Notes under the pieces: model-generated
Database searches by the model: none
The model's input: the letters and a program-made list of their open reading frames with translations, nothing else
Told to the model about the DNA's origin: nothing
Origin: Candidatus Scalindua japonica
GTDB lineage: Bacteria; Planctomycetota; Brocadiia; Brocadiales; Scalinduaceae
Assembly (NCBI RefSeq): GCF_002443295.1
Contig: NZ_BAOS01000015.1
Span: 1-64,000, forward strand
Reading direction: 5' to 3'
Length of the DNA stretch: 64,000 nucleotides
Translations under genes and position numbers: made by a program
Part shown: piece after piece, positions 8,810-19,099 of the stretch
Position numbering within the stretch: position 1 is the stretch's first letter
Layout of the letters: each line of letters begins with the position of its first letter

Positions 8810-10060
8810 CTACATCCCGCTGCCCAGACTGTTCATCAGCTTTATGAGGGGCAGGAAAAGCGCTATTACGATTGTACCAACCGAAGCTCCCAGAAATATA
8901 ACTATAAGAGGTTCCAGCATATTTGTCAATGACTCAACAATAGCATCAATCTCGTTGTCGTAATTATCGGCAATCTTGGTGAGCATCTTGTCAAGTTCAC
9001 CTGTCTGTTCTCCTATCTCTACCATATTAACTACCATGGCATCGCATATCTTTGAATCTCTCAGCGGGTTTGCAATACTTTCTCCCTCACGGATACTGTC
9101 GTGTATCCGGTTTACGGCTTTACTCATTGCCATGTTCCCGGTAATATTTTTAACGTTATTCAACGCTTCCAGGATAGGCACACCGCTTGATATCATGGTT
9201 GCAAGTGTCCTTGCAAACCTGGAGATAACGGATTTGTTTATAAGTTTACCGAAAACAGGTACTTTAAATTTCAGTTTATCAATCACTAACCTGAATTTCT
9301 CTATTTTACTGACTAACTGAACGATAATGAAGATGACTATCGGAATTCCGAAGATAGTATACCAGTGAGTATAAAGAAAGTTGCTTACGTTTATCAAACC
9401 GGCGGTAAGCCACGGAAGGGCTACTCCCATTTCCTGGAACATCCTTGCGAATCGTGGTATTATGAATATCATGATAGCTGACAGTATAGAACATGATGCC
9501 AGAATAACAGTTGTGGGGTACATCGTTGCGCTTATGATTTTCCGTTTCAATCTCTGGATATTCTCTCTATATGTTGCCAACCTTTCTAATACTATGTCGA
9601 GGGCTCCACTTATCTCTCCTGCATTAATGATGTTTATATAAAGTTTATCGAAAACTTTGGGGTGTTTTGACATTGCTATGGATAATGTGTCGCCGCCTTT
9701 GATATCAGATATTATTTCTCTAACAGCATTCTTCAATAAGCCATTTCTCATTTGTGATTCAAGAATAGTCAAGCTTTTTACAATAGGTACGTCGGCGTTT
9801 TGAAGTGTAGATAGCTGTCTTGTGAAAGGATTAATCTGTTTGTCACTTACTTTGCCAATAGTTATTGATGATAGCGAACTCTTCCGTTTTTTTGCAGTTG
9901 TGGAGTTTGCCGTGGCTTTGTCTTTAATCTGCTTAATTGTAGTGGGGTAAAGGCCCTTGACACGTATAGCCTCAACGGCTGCTTCAGACGACAAGGCTTC
10001 TACCTTGTCTTTGATAGAGGTGCCTCGATTATCAATAGCTTGAAATTTAAATATTGGCAT
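8810..10060 (-). CDS. gspF: Type II secretion inner-membrane platform protein GspF
   Basis: 416 residues, normal for GspF/PilC. The N-terminus MPIFKFQAIDNRG and the two duplicated GspF cytoplasmic domains are clear (FTRQLSTLQNADVPIVKSL near 80; FARTLATMISSGVPILEAL near 285). Hydrophobic helices lie around 180-200, 215-245 and 385-405. An N-terminal insert rich in Lys/Ser/Thr lies around residues 45-65. GspF is the platform that couples the ATPase to pseudopilus growth. It is encoded between the GspE genes and the pseudopilins, as in canonical operons. Confidence 0.9.
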   Translation of the reverse strand: MPIFKFQAIDNRGTSIKDKVEALSSEAAVEAIRVKGLYPTTIKQIKDKATANSTTAKKRKSSLSSITIGKVSDKQINPFTRQLSTLQNADVPIVKSLTILESQMRNGLLKNAVREIISDIKGGDTLSIAMSKHPKVFDKLYINIINAGEISGALDIVLERLATYRENIQRLKRKIISATMYPTTVILASCSILSAIMIFIIPRFARMFQEMGVALPWLTAGLINVSNFLYTHWYTIFGIPIVIFIIVQLVSKIEKFRLVIDKLKFKVPVFGKLINKSVISRFARTLATMISSGVPILEALNNVKNITGNMAMSKAVNRIHDSIREGESIANPLRDSKICDAMVVNMVEIGEQTGELDKMLTKIADNYDNEIDAIVESLTNMLEPLIVIFLGASVGTIVIALFLPLIKLMNSLGSGM

Positions 10061-10080
10061 AGTTGTCCTGTTAAAGTCAG

Positions 10081-10170
10081 AAGTGCCTAAAGTGTGAAGT
10101 GAGCTAAAGTTATGTAAAAAAATAAATTTTTAATTCTTTAAACTTTAGTCACTTCGCACTTTAGGCACTT
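10081..10170. repeat. Long inverted repeat between gspE and gspF
   Basis: Bases 10081-10111 are the reverse complement of 10141-10170, apart from one G-T wobble and one bulged base, around a 29-bp AT-rich loop. Each arm is built from a TAAAGTGCC-like unit. A shorter related stretch lies at about 7617-7655. The structure would fold in the operon mRNA. Confidence 0.8.
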
Positions 10171-10172
10171 AC

Positions 10173-11891
10173 TTAATTCACACTTGTTTCTCTTGCAACT
10201 TCTTCCAGTGTCGTTAATCCGTTGTATACCGCATTTATACCGCTTTCTAATAATGTCCGCATTCCGTTATTTCTGGCAATTTCTCTTATAGTTTCAGTAG
10301 AAGACTCTTTAATGATGTGCGAGGATATCTCTTCATCTACTGGCATTATCTCAAGGATTGACATTCTGCCTTTATACCCTGTACGGTTACAACGGCTACA
10401 ACCTTTCCCATTATAAAAGTGTTTTTCCCGTATATCATGATCAGAAAAATTGAACTCATTCATAATATCATTACCGGGAGTGTATTCTTCTTTACAACCA
10501 GGGCAAATTCTTTTTACTAATCTCTGGCTTATAACAGCTACCAGTGAAGCTGTTATTAAGTATGGTTTGAGTCCCATGTTCATTAATCTTGTTATTGTTG
10601 ATGGGGCATCGTTTGTATGAAGTGTACTTAATACCAGATGACCGGTCAGAGATGCCTGTACCGCTATTTCCAATGTTTCCAGATCTCTGATCTCACCTAT
10701 CAGAATAATATCAGGATCCTGCCTTAAAATGGCCCTCAAACAATTTGAAAATGTTACATCGATCTCCGGATTAATCTGAATTTGCATTATGCCGTCAATA
10801 TCATACTCAACAGGGTCTTCTGTTGTAATAATTTTCAAGCCGGTTACATTTATATGGTTAAGGCATGCATATAAAGTTGTTGTCTTACCTGAACCTGTTG
10901 GTCCGGTGACCAGTATAATCCCATTAGGTTTATGCATCAGTTTTTTGACGGTTTTTAGGCTGTCCGGCATCATTCCTAATCTTGTCAGGTCAAGAGATAC
11001 TGCACTTTTGTCAAGTATTCTCATGACAACGCTTTCTCCATAATTAGTAGGTAATGTTGAAATACGTATGTCTACAGAGTGCCCTCTAATAGTCAGGAAA
11101 ATACGGCCATCTTGTGGCAGTCTCCTTTCTGCTATATCCATGTTTGCCATAACTTTGATTCTTGAGATAATACCGTTTGCAAAAATAACAGGTACCGGTA
11201 CTTTTTCTCGCAAGACACCATCAATTCTGTAGCGGACTCTGAATTCATTTTCGAAAACTTCAAAATGAATATCGCTTGCTTTAACTACAATAGCTTGTAA
11301 GAGAATCAAGTTTACAAAACTTATTATTGGTGTCTCATTGGACATCTCCTTCAGATGTTCTATTTCAATGATTTCCCTGTTCTGAAATTCATTTGTTATT
11401 GATAGGTCTTGTTGGAATTTATCAAGGATTTCATCTACTGATCCATGTCCACCCGGATAATATTTATCTATGGCATTTGCCACATCTTCTCTATCAACTA
11501 AAACGGGTTTCACATCATGTTTCAAGAGAAACCGTAGATCGTCTATCTGCCGTATGTCCAGTGGGTCCTGTTGAGCTACGGTAATTGTCGGCTCTTCATA
11601 TGCTATCGGAATAATTCTGTAAAGCAGAGCAATAGAGTGTGGGATCTGGTCCAGCATATCCTGCTTAAAATCTACATCTTCGATGTTGATAACTTCCATG
11701 CCAAGATAATCACTGAGTACCTCGGTAATCTGCCCACTTGTCGTATAGTCAAGGTCAACCAGCACATCTCCCAACGCTTTACCATTTATTTCCTGTATTT
11801 CAAGAGCTTCTTTTATCTGGTCTTCACTTACCAGTTTTTTTTCTAATAATATCTGTCCGAATAATTTTCTCTTGTCTTCTTTCGTTGCCAT
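10173..11891 (-). CDS. gspE: GspE/PilB-type secretion ATPase 1
   Basis: About 572 residues from the ATG at 11891 (MATKEDKRKLFGQ). The frame is open to 12071, but that extension has no family similarity. An N-terminal helical module (FGQILLEKKLVSEDQIKEALEIQ) of the GspE_N/MshEN type comes first, then the ATPase: Walker A GPTGSGKTTT, Asp box (EDPVEYD), Walker B IILIGEIRD, and a His box (LSTLHTND). A C4 zinc module (CPGC...CSRC) is present, as in T2SS GspE. It powers pseudopilus assembly from the cytoplasmic face. A second, divergent GspE lies just upstream. Confidence 0.9.
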   Translation of the reverse strand: MATKEDKRKLFGQILLEKKLVSEDQIKEALEIQEINGKALGDVLVDLDYTTSGQITEVLSDYLGMEVINIEDVDFKQDMLDQIPHSIALLYRIIPIAYEEPTITVAQQDPLDIRQIDDLRFLLKHDVKPVLVDREDVANAIDKYYPGGHGSVDEILDKFQQDLSITNEFQNREIIEIEHLKEMSNETPIISFVNLILLQAIVVKASDIHFEVFENEFRVRYRIDGVLREKVPVPVIFANGIISRIKVMANMDIAERRLPQDGRIFLTIRGHSVDIRISTLPTNYGESVVMRILDKSAVSLDLTRLGMMPDSLKTVKKLMHKPNGIILVTGPTGSGKTTTLYACLNHINVTGLKIITTEDPVEYDIDGIMQIQINPEIDVTFSNCLRAILRQDPDIILIGEIRDLETLEIAVQASLTGHLVLSTLHTNDAPSTITRLMNMGLKPYLITASLVAVISQRLVKRICPGCKEEYTPGNDIMNEFNFSDHDIREKHFYNGKGCSRCNRTGYKGRMSILEIMPVDEEISSHIIKESSTETIREIARNNGMRTLLESGINAVYNGLTTLEEVARETSVN

Positions 11892-12074
11892 GTTTTTTAT
11901 GCTGAGTTTTGGTATATGAATTTCAATACAATAACACTTCAACTTCTCCCGGTGTAACGTTGTCCTGAGCACCCGCCCGTGCCGGATCGGATGGGGAGCA
12001 GTAGAAGGACAGTCTTCAGTCCCGTAGCGCCTGACTTGTACGACGTATCTCTTCTCCGTGTATGAGTACAAGTT

Positions 12075-13778
12075 TTACATGGAATCTAGCGTAGTAATCC
12101 TGATTACCTCTTCCAATGTTGTAATTTGTGCCCTTGCCAGTCTTAACCCATCCTCGGCCAGCGTCGTCATTCCATTAGATTGCACAATCTTTCTCAGTTC
12201 ATTCGTTCCCAGATTGTTAAATATTGCGTCTCTTATTTCCGTATTTATACTCATGAACTCAAAGATAGGCTTTCTACCACGATAGCCGGTCCTATTACAA
12301 TATTCACATCCTGTACCATGGTAAAATTCAGAATTCGCAAGATCATTATTGTCTATATTTATCGCCTCTAAAACATCCTTTTCTATTTTGTGTGGGACCT
12401 TACACTTTGGGCATATTACTCTGACCAGACGTTGTGCCAGAATCGCCTGGATTGATGATGATATAAGAAAAGGTTTGATTCCCATATCTACAAGCCTTGT
12501 TATGGCTGAAGGCGCATCATTTGTGTGAAGTGTGCTCATGACCAGGTGCCCGGTTAATGCGGATGTAACAGCTATCTCTGCAGTCTCTACATCGCGTATC
12601 TCTCCTATGACAATTATATTTGGGTCCTGTCGAAGTACGGAACGGAGCATACTGGGAAATGTCAGTCCAATCATCTCGTTTACCTGACATTGATTAATTC
12701 CTGAAAGGTTATATTCTATCGGATCTTCTACGGTAATGATCTTGTTTTCAGATCGATCTATCTCATTTAAGGACGCATATAGAGTTGTGGACTTACCACT
12801 GCCGGTAGGTCCTGTAATCAGGAATATACCATTTGGTTTCTTTAATACGCTCTTAAAATTATAAAAATCTTTATCAGAGAAACCCATGCTTTTCAGTTGT
12901 ATAAGCACTGTTGACTTTTCCAGTATCCTCATCACAATACTCTCTCCGCAAGTCGTGGGTATTGTGCTTACTCTGATATCAACCGATTTTTCATCAACTT
13001 CTGAGCTTATACGTCCGTCCTGTGGTTTCCTCTTCTCGGTAATATCAATTCTGGCAAGTATTTTTATTCTGGAAATCAGCGCATCATGTATGCATCTTGT
13101 AATTGAGTGTACATCCTGACAGACACCATCAATTCTATACCTTATACGGGTTTTGTTCGGAAATGGTTCAATGTGAATATCACTGGCACGGGCTTTTACG
13201 GCCTCATCAATTATATAGGTTACAAGCTTGACAACTGGCGCTTCCGCTTCTTCCTCAACTCCAAATGAATAGTTCAGAGATTTGTCTGTACTTGCAATTA
13301 TTGACTTAAACCCATCCAGGTAACCATCAAAAGAGACGTATCTTTCTTTGTCATAATATTTTTTTATTGCATCTTGTATGTTGTTTTTCGTGGCCAGGAC
13401 GCATTCAACATTAATATTCAGTGTAAACCGCAGGTCTTCCAGTGTACTGATATCAAGTGGGTCGCTTATGGCAATGATAAGTAATCGGTCATGCTTTGTG
13501 ACAGGTATAATATTATGCTTTTTTGCGATATTTTTTGGGATTATGTTAATCACATCTTCCGGAATCTGTATATCAACAGGGTTGATAACCTGGAAGTCAA
13601 ATTGTTCTGCCAGGCTGCTTATTATGTCTTCATTATCGGCGTAACCCATCTCTGCTAACGCCTCTCCCAGCCTGATTGATTGCCTCTTCTGGTGTGCCAA
13701 AGCCCTGCTTAGCTGGTCATCAGAGATGATTCCCTTCTCTTTCAGCAATTGCCCCAGAGATAGAAATGAAGTTTTCAT
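12075..13778 (-). CDS. GspE/PilB-type secretion ATPase 2
   Basis: About 567 residues from the ATG at 13778 (MKTSFLSLGQLLKEKG); the frame is open 12 codons further. The N-terminus has a two-part MshEN-like pattern (LGQLLKEKGIISDDQLSRAL, then RLGEALAEMGYADNEDI), a module that in known proteins can bind cyclic di-GMP. The ATPase core is intact: GPTGSGKSTT, EDPIEYN, IIVIGEIRD, STLHTND. A C4 zinc site (CPKC...CEYC) follows. Two ATPases in one operon suggests either paired extension motors or a specialised pair; there is no PilT-like retraction signature. Confidence 0.88.
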   Translation of the reverse strand: MKTSFLSLGQLLKEKGIISDDQLSRALAHQKRQSIRLGEALAEMGYADNEDIISSLAEQFDFQVINPVDIQIPEDVINIIPKNIAKKHNIIPVTKHDRLLIIAISDPLDISTLEDLRFTLNINVECVLATKNNIQDAIKKYYDKERYVSFDGYLDGFKSIIASTDKSLNYSFGVEEEAEAPVVKLVTYIIDEAVKARASDIHIEPFPNKTRIRYRIDGVCQDVHSITRCIHDALISRIKILARIDITEKRKPQDGRISSEVDEKSVDIRVSTIPTTCGESIVMRILEKSTVLIQLKSMGFSDKDFYNFKSVLKKPNGIFLITGPTGSGKSTTLYASLNEIDRSENKIITVEDPIEYNLSGINQCQVNEMIGLTFPSMLRSVLRQDPNIIVIGEIRDVETAEIAVTSALTGHLVMSTLHTNDAPSAITRLVDMGIKPFLISSSIQAILAQRLVRVICPKCKVPHKIEKDVLEAINIDNNDLANSEFYHGTGCEYCNRTGYRGRKPIFEFMSINTEIRDAIFNNLGTNELRKIVQSNGMTTLAEDGLRLARAQITTLEEVIRITTLDSM

Positions 13779-13814
13779 GTCGTTTTCGTATATTACAAAA
13801 TTATTTAACTGCAT

Positions 13815-14316
13815 TATACCAAGTCTCCTGTCGCCTGAGGATGACCCTCCGGGTGGTTGGCTGGCACAACTCAGTCAGGGAGACAATAATTTATCAATCC
13901 CGTTTGCCTGGGAATACTTCAAGAAAAAAATATTGAATCTCACCTTGAACTCCTTGATCTGCTGTATATTATAATATAGTCGGGATATTGCACTATCAAA
14001 TTAAAATCAGTGAAAAAATACGCGGATTAAGGAATTTCTTAATCCCTGAATTAACGTAATAGTCTTTCAATGTTGCGTCATTTGCCTCCATGACTAACAG
14101 ACGAGTGAGGCTGGGGAACATTACTTGAATCTATCTTAAGAAAACAAAATATTCAAGTAAAAAAGCTTAGTCCTGTTTCAGTCACCGGCACAACCATTTC
14201 ATGGAGATGTACCTATATCATCAACATATGCCTGATGTTCTGATCATGTGGATTGTGTAACTACCATCTCCTTTTTTTTACTTCTGTCCGGTCTGTAGTA
14301 TATGGTTATGTTACAT
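13815..14316. other. Intergenic region upstream of the secretion operon, with a folded leader
   Basis: About 500 bp. Near the operon start, 13823-13828 (GTCTCC) pairs with 13879-13884 (GGAGAC). A second stem (CTGAG/CTCAG) and an apical ACCC-GGGT stem lie between. On the minus strand a TATAAT sits just after this structure (13813-13818). I tested it against GEMM and TPP consensus cores and found no match, so no riboswitch is called. The rest is AT-rich and featureless. Confidence 0.4.
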
Positions 14317-15384
14317 TTAATCATAGGATTCTTCGTCGCCAGTTCCTGCGATAGGTTTGCCATGGTGGGCATTGTTTATGGATGGATGCTCGTGAATATG
14401 CTTTTCTCCATTTGCATGCGTATGATAGTGTGAATGCATTGGCGTGTCACCTGTAGTAGTAACGGATTGACCGGTGCTTGTTGTTAATATGGTTGTCTCT
14501 CCTGTCTCGCGGTCTAATACACAAACATTTCCTGAGAAAAGTTCTACATCTGTCTGGTAACCGGCCCTGGAGCCATTATCACTGGTAACTACGGTAAAGT
14601 GAGTACCCCTTACTCCGACGATCGCGCTTGGCGCAACAACCTCAAACTTAGAGCCGGATGTAACATTAACATCTATAGTCCCACTGTCCTGCACCTTTAC
14701 GATACTGTATAGTGTGCCATCAGAAAGCCTGACAGATTGTACCAGGAAGCAGCCATAGCTGCCACCTGAATCATCTGTTATTTTAACAGTGCTGCCATCG
14801 GCAAATGTCATATTATCTTCTTTATTACTGATTGTCCTCTGTGCGGTGTTCCCATCCGGCGGTATCTCCTGTCCGTTAATATCTACCGCACCGACACTCG
14901 TAATTTTCGTAGAACCGTTGGTAAAAGTACCTGTTGAGCTCTTTCCGCCTCTGTGTCGGGGACAACCAATGGCAAGTTCGTCACTGCCATAAGAACCCTT
15001 TCGCGCTACATAGTACGGATCATAACTTGCAAAGTTGTTGATACTGGTAGTATCGTTATCTTCAGGGCATACAAACGTAGATTTGTCGTTTATATAGTTA
15101 GCAAGATCGGCAGAAAGCGGATATTTATCTTTTTTATTTTCGCCGAGGTAACCATCATCGGGGTAACCATCATCCGGGAAGGACATGTAATCGTTATAGT
15201 ACTGTTGCAAACCCTGAGATATTGCTCTCAGGTTATTTACACATAATGTTTGATTTTTTGTTGAACGTATCTTGCCAACGGCTATCGTTGCTATACCGGC
15301 CAACACGCCAATTATGCTAATCGTTACAAGAAGTTCAATAAGTGTGAATCCACTGTTTCTGTCTTTATATTTTAATTCCCACAT
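14317..15384 (-). CDS. Prepilin-like N-terminus fused to a FecR domain with His-rich tail
   Basis: 355 residues. Residues ~12-40 are a type IV prepilin segment (GFTLIELLVTISIIGVLAGIATIAVG). A GspG-like helix follows (LRAISQGLQQYYNDYMSFPDDG). After a cysteine-containing middle region, residues ~195-310 form a FecR domain: GSTVKITD, GTLYSIVKVQDSGTIDV, APSAIVGVRGTHFTV, VELFSGNVCVLD. The tail is His-rich (HSHYHTHANGEKHIHEH). In other proteins FecR domains occur in periplasmic signal or cell-wall-associated sensors. A pilus-anchored sensor or metal-binding subunit is plausible but unproven. It is transcribed in the direction of the secretion operon. Confidence 0.75.
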   Translation of the reverse strand: MWELKYKDRNSGFTLIELLVTISIIGVLAGIATIAVGKIRSTKNQTLCVNNLRAISQGLQQYYNDYMSFPDDGYPDDGYLGENKKDKYPLSADLANYINDKSTFVCPEDNDTTSINNFASYDPYYVARKGSYGSDELAIGCPRHRGGKSSTGTFTNGSTKITSVGAVDINGQEIPPDGNTAQRTISNKEDNMTFADGSTVKITDDSGGSYGCFLVQSVRLSDGTLYSIVKVQDSGTIDVNVTSGSKFEVVAPSAIVGVRGTHFTVVTSDNGSRAGYQTDVELFSGNVCVLDRETGETTILTTSTGQSVTTTGDTPMHSHYHTHANGEKHIHEHPSINNAHHGKPIAGTGDEESYD

Positions 15385-15444
15385 GATAGATTTCTCTTAA
15401 CTATATATACTTACAAGTTATGAAATATAGATGTTCATCTTCTT

Positions 15445-17771
15445 TTAACTGTTTTTCATAAATTTAATAAATGCTAATACCAGTTTGGGGTCGAACTGAG
15501 TACCAGACCCATTTTCAATTTCTTTAAAGGCGACTTCCGGTGGCAGGCCATTTCTATACACCCTGCTGGATGTTATCGCATCGTATGTATCGGCGATCGA
15601 AATGATCCTGGCAACAAGATGAATCTCATTACCCTTTAAACTGTCCGGATATCCTTTGCCGTCATAACGTTCATGGTGATGACGTACACCTGGCATTAAA
15701 GCGCGTAATCTGGACATGGGCTCAAGGATTTTGCTGCCTTTAACAACATGTGATTTAATGATCTGAAACTCTTCACCTGTTAATTTTTCCGGTTTATTTA
15801 AGACGTTCTCTCCTATTCCAATCTTGCCTATATCGTGAATGGTAGCGGAGAGTTCCAGAAATTCCAGTTCACCATCTGAAAGACCTATCTCCTTTCCTAT
15901 TCCAACGCTGAACTCTGCTACTCGTCGGGAGTGTCCGTGTGTATACGCGTCTCTTGCATCAAGCGCTGCCGCAATCGACTTGATATAATCCAGAAAAATG
16001 TCATGGATGTCAGTATAGAGCCTCTGATTTTCTAACGCAATTCCCACTTGATGAGAGAATGATGAGATCAATCTCAGCTCTTCAGTAGTAAACTCCGCAA
16101 AAGGAGAAATTTTTGAAGTTTGTTTATTATAGAGATAAAGTATCCCAATAGTTTGTTTCTTTACAACTAGTGGTACTGCCAGGAAGGAGTGCAGGTTATT
16201 GTTTTTTATATGTGATAACCCAGGATGTCTTGACACGGTTTCAACCCAGATTGGCTTTGCGTCAACCCGCATTTGTTTGTTTACTGGCTCGGAGATTCTC
16301 TGCGCTTCGCCCTTTATCTCGTCAGGTCCGATGAAAGCTGAGTGTTTATAACTGCATGTGTCACCATTCAGTGTATACAGAGCAGTTGCTTCGCAGTGTG
16401 TTATCCTCATAATCGGCCCCAGTAATTCTTCCGGTGGCCTGGAAGGGATTGCGAGCGCAGATGTTATTTGAATGTCCTCCTTATTAAATAATTTCAGAGA
16501 ATATTGGTTTGATTCATCTTGAGATGTTGTAATCTCACCTACCTCCAGAAGCAGGTTTAGCTGAATATCTCTCATGGCAGATTCCCCACTTACCGAACTC
16601 AGATTTACCGTCAGACAAGTTCCTATAAGCATAAGAAACATAACGACAAATGGGACCATGTCTATCATTAAATTTGATTTTCTGAATAGTATAAGCCCTG
16701 TAAACACAATGATTGATGCAATCACGAATGAAAACAGAACACCACCTGCAAGCAACATGTATGCGCTGCCCCTTATATGTATTCGGAAGATTAACATACT
16801 AATAATTATTGATAACGCTGTTACAATCGTGATTGTGTAGAAGGGACCGGGAATAGAGATAAGCCTTTCTGTTAAAAAATTGTAAAAAAGATTAGCCTGA
16901 ATAAAGATACCAAATTTGCGGCCGAATGGCGTAACATGGATATCTTGTTCAGACCCGGGAGTAGCGACACCTATAAAAACAACTTTGTCTTTAAATTGGT
17001 CTGCGGGGACCCTGTTTTCATTCTGTGGTGATACGTCATAAAAAGAGTATAAGGTTATGGGCTTTTCCTGACCAAGAGTTTCTATCCACTTAATATTTGT
17101 TCCGTGATAGATATTTACCTGTTTTTCAAAATCAATATAATTGATAGGTATACAACTCCTTGAGTTAAGGGGTATATACAGCTTTCCTATTTGCAGTGAG
17201 TTTCCCGGATTTAATATCATCTTTTGATCAATCCCCATCTGCTCCAGGTAAACAGCAAGTGAGAGAGGAATAAATCTTTCATTGCTGTCACTACCTGCTA
17301 TCTGGACGGGTGTACTCCTCGCCGTTCCATCACTGTCGTAGAAAACATTTAAATGGCCAACTCTTTTAGCTGAATCAGAGATTATGTCGATGTTCTTAAT
17401 TAATCTTCCTTTATAGATTCCGTCAGCCGGTCTTGATCTCAAAAGATTAGCAGTTGGACTCCATACAGGGAAAATAATAGCGTCGATATCACTGGCAGCA
17501 TCTGACAAAGCCACATCGTTCCTGGGATGTTTTATATCAGGAAGGTCGAAGAACATATCGAAGGCAATAGTATCTGCACCACCTTCTTTCAGGTAATATA
17601 GTAGTTCTGCATAACGGTCCTGGGCCAGGGCCACCGCCCCAGATGCTCCATATCTTTATCTGATATACCAATTAGAGCGATTTTAGGTATGTCGGGAGCG
17701 TTTTCATGAGAGTTATGTGTTATACGCCAGTCATACAAAAGTTTCTCAAGTCGGTTGAAAACTCCGGTCAA
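15445..17771 (-). pseudogene. CHASE2-GAF-HD-GYP c-di-GMP phosphodiesterase, frameshifted
   Basis: The 5' part (17589-17771) encodes the CHASE2 start (KLLYDWRI, IALIGISDKDMEHLGRWPWPR). The remaining 729 residues are in another frame from codon DRYAELLYYL. Adding one G near 17620 would give a continuous WPWPR-DRYAELL. The frame stays open upstream to 17876 and contains a transmembrane segment but no ATG/GTG/TTG before the TTG at 17771. Order: extracellular CHASE2, three membrane helices (~220-300), GAF (~375-500), then HD-GYP with HDIGKIGI, HHERYDGKGYP and ADTYDAI. The enzyme class hydrolyses cyclic di-GMP. Either a degraded gene or a sequence error; the catalytic half is intact. Confidence 0.75.
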
Positions 17772-17875
17772 ATATAATAAGGATATTATCGCTGCAATTG
17801 ACAGTCCCCAGATAAGACCGTAGTATTGATAAGATGAGTGCCTGATGTTATGTTCCGAAAAAAATACTTGAATTT

Positions 17876-17909
17876 GTCATTCTGAGCGAGACGGAGTAAA
17901 TCGAATGAC
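17876..17909. repeat. Short inverted repeat upstream of the HD-GYP gene
   Basis: GTCATTC at 17876-17882 pairs with GAATGAC at 17903-17909 around a 20-bp spacer. This is a dispersed-palindrome type of sequence; no gene-specific function can be assigned. Confidence 0.4.
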
Positions 17910-18010
17910 CTCTCATTAGTAAGCCAATAACATTTTGTAAAACCAACGAGACTTTTCAGTCATTCCTCCTTCAGAATAATGTGTAAATGATATAATCCTG
18001 CCAAAGATGC

Positions 18011-19099
18011 TTATTCGCCGGATTGATAGTCTTCTATTTTAATTCCGTACTCCTGCATCTTTCTATAGACTGTAGATCTTCCGATATCTAATTTTTCAGA
18101 CGCTGCGGATATGTTACCATTTGTCGCGTTCAGCGTTCTTCTGATGAAAATCTCTTCAACTTCACTAAGGGGTAGCAAATCTCCTCTTCGCAACGCCGCT
18201 TCCAGTTTAGACAATCCATCTTCCAGGGATTCAGTCATCCTCAAACCATTTGAATCCATATCCGGAAAATCAAAATGTTCCGGGAGAAGTGTATCATTGG
18301 GTGTTATCAGTATCGCTCTTCTGATGCTATTCTGAAGTTGTCTGATATTACCCGGCCAATGGTAAGTTTTCAGTTTATCCATAGCCGAAGGGTCTACTTT
18401 GTTTATTTTTTTACCTGATAGTGTGTCAAATCTATTAACAAAGACATTAACAAGTTCAGGAATATCTTCTTTTCTGTCACGTAATGGGGGGATGTGTATT
18501 CGGAACACATTAAGGCGATAGTACAGATCCTCTCTGAAGTTTTTAGAATTAACTTCACTTAATAACTCTTTATTACTTGCAGAAATAATACGTACATTTG
18601 TTTGAATTAATTTCTGCCCACCTACTCTTTCAAATACCTGTTCTTCAATTACACGCAGAATTTTTGCCTGCATTGTAAGGGGCATCTCCGTTATCTCATC
18701 CAGAAAGAGAGTTCCCATATTTGCCCGTTCAAGCTTACCTACTTGTTGTTGGACTGCTCCGGTAAATGCGCCTTTCTCGTGCCCCATTAATTCGCTTTCC
18801 AGCAGATTTTCAGGAATTGCAGCACAGTTTATGGTGCATAAAGCCTGCTTGCTTCTAGGCCCTCTATAGTGAATAGCTTTTGTAACCAGTTCCTTTCCCG
18901 TACCGGTTTCTCCATGAATAACAACCGGTATATCACTCTCCAGGACAGTCTGTATCTTTGCAAGAACATCCTTAATTTCTTTACTGCTACCAATGATTCT
19001 CCACAATTCAGGCTCCTCTCTTAACTTGAACGTGTTTTTCATTTCTGAGCGTTTTGTCCCTTCCATACATCCCTTTCCCGTCTTGACATTGTCTTTCAA
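18011..19099 (-). CDS. Sigma-54-dependent transcriptional activator without receiver domain
   Basis: 362 residues. The AAA+ domain (~30-270) has Walker A GETGTGKE, the sigma-54 contact loop GAFTGA, Walker B GTLFLDEI and the R-finger region FREDLYYRLNVF. A Fis-type helix-turn-helix closes the protein (NISAASEKLDIGRSTVYRKMQEYG). The N-terminus is only ~30 residues, so there is no receiver, PAS or GAF domain; control must come from a partner or from expression level. It activates RpoN promoters. Targets are unknown, but it lies between the secretion/c-di-GMP genes and the cheR gene. A clear RpoN promoter was not found nearby. Confidence 0.9.
   Translation of the reverse strand: MKDNVKTGKGCMEGTKRSEMKNTFKLREEPELWRIIGSSKEIKDVLAKIQTVLESDIPVVIHGETGTGKELVTKAIHYRGPRSKQALCTINCAAIPENLLESELMGHEKGAFTGAVQQQVGKLERANMGTLFLDEITEMPLTMQAKILRVIEEQVFERVGGQKLIQTNVRIISASNKELLSEVNSKNFREDLYYRLNVFRIHIPPLRDRKEDIPELVNVFVNRFDTLSGKKINKVDPSAMDKLKTYHWPGNIRQLQNSIRRAILITPNDTLLPEHFDFPDMDSNGLRMTESLEDGLSKLEAALRRGDLLPLSEVEEIFIRRTLNATNGNISAASEKLDIGRSTVYRKMQEYGIKIEDYQSGE

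Noticed and set aside
13823-13980. Cyclic-di-GMP (GEMM) or TPP riboswitch before gspE2
   Set aside because: The conserved cores of these riboswitches are not present; only generic hairpins are seen.
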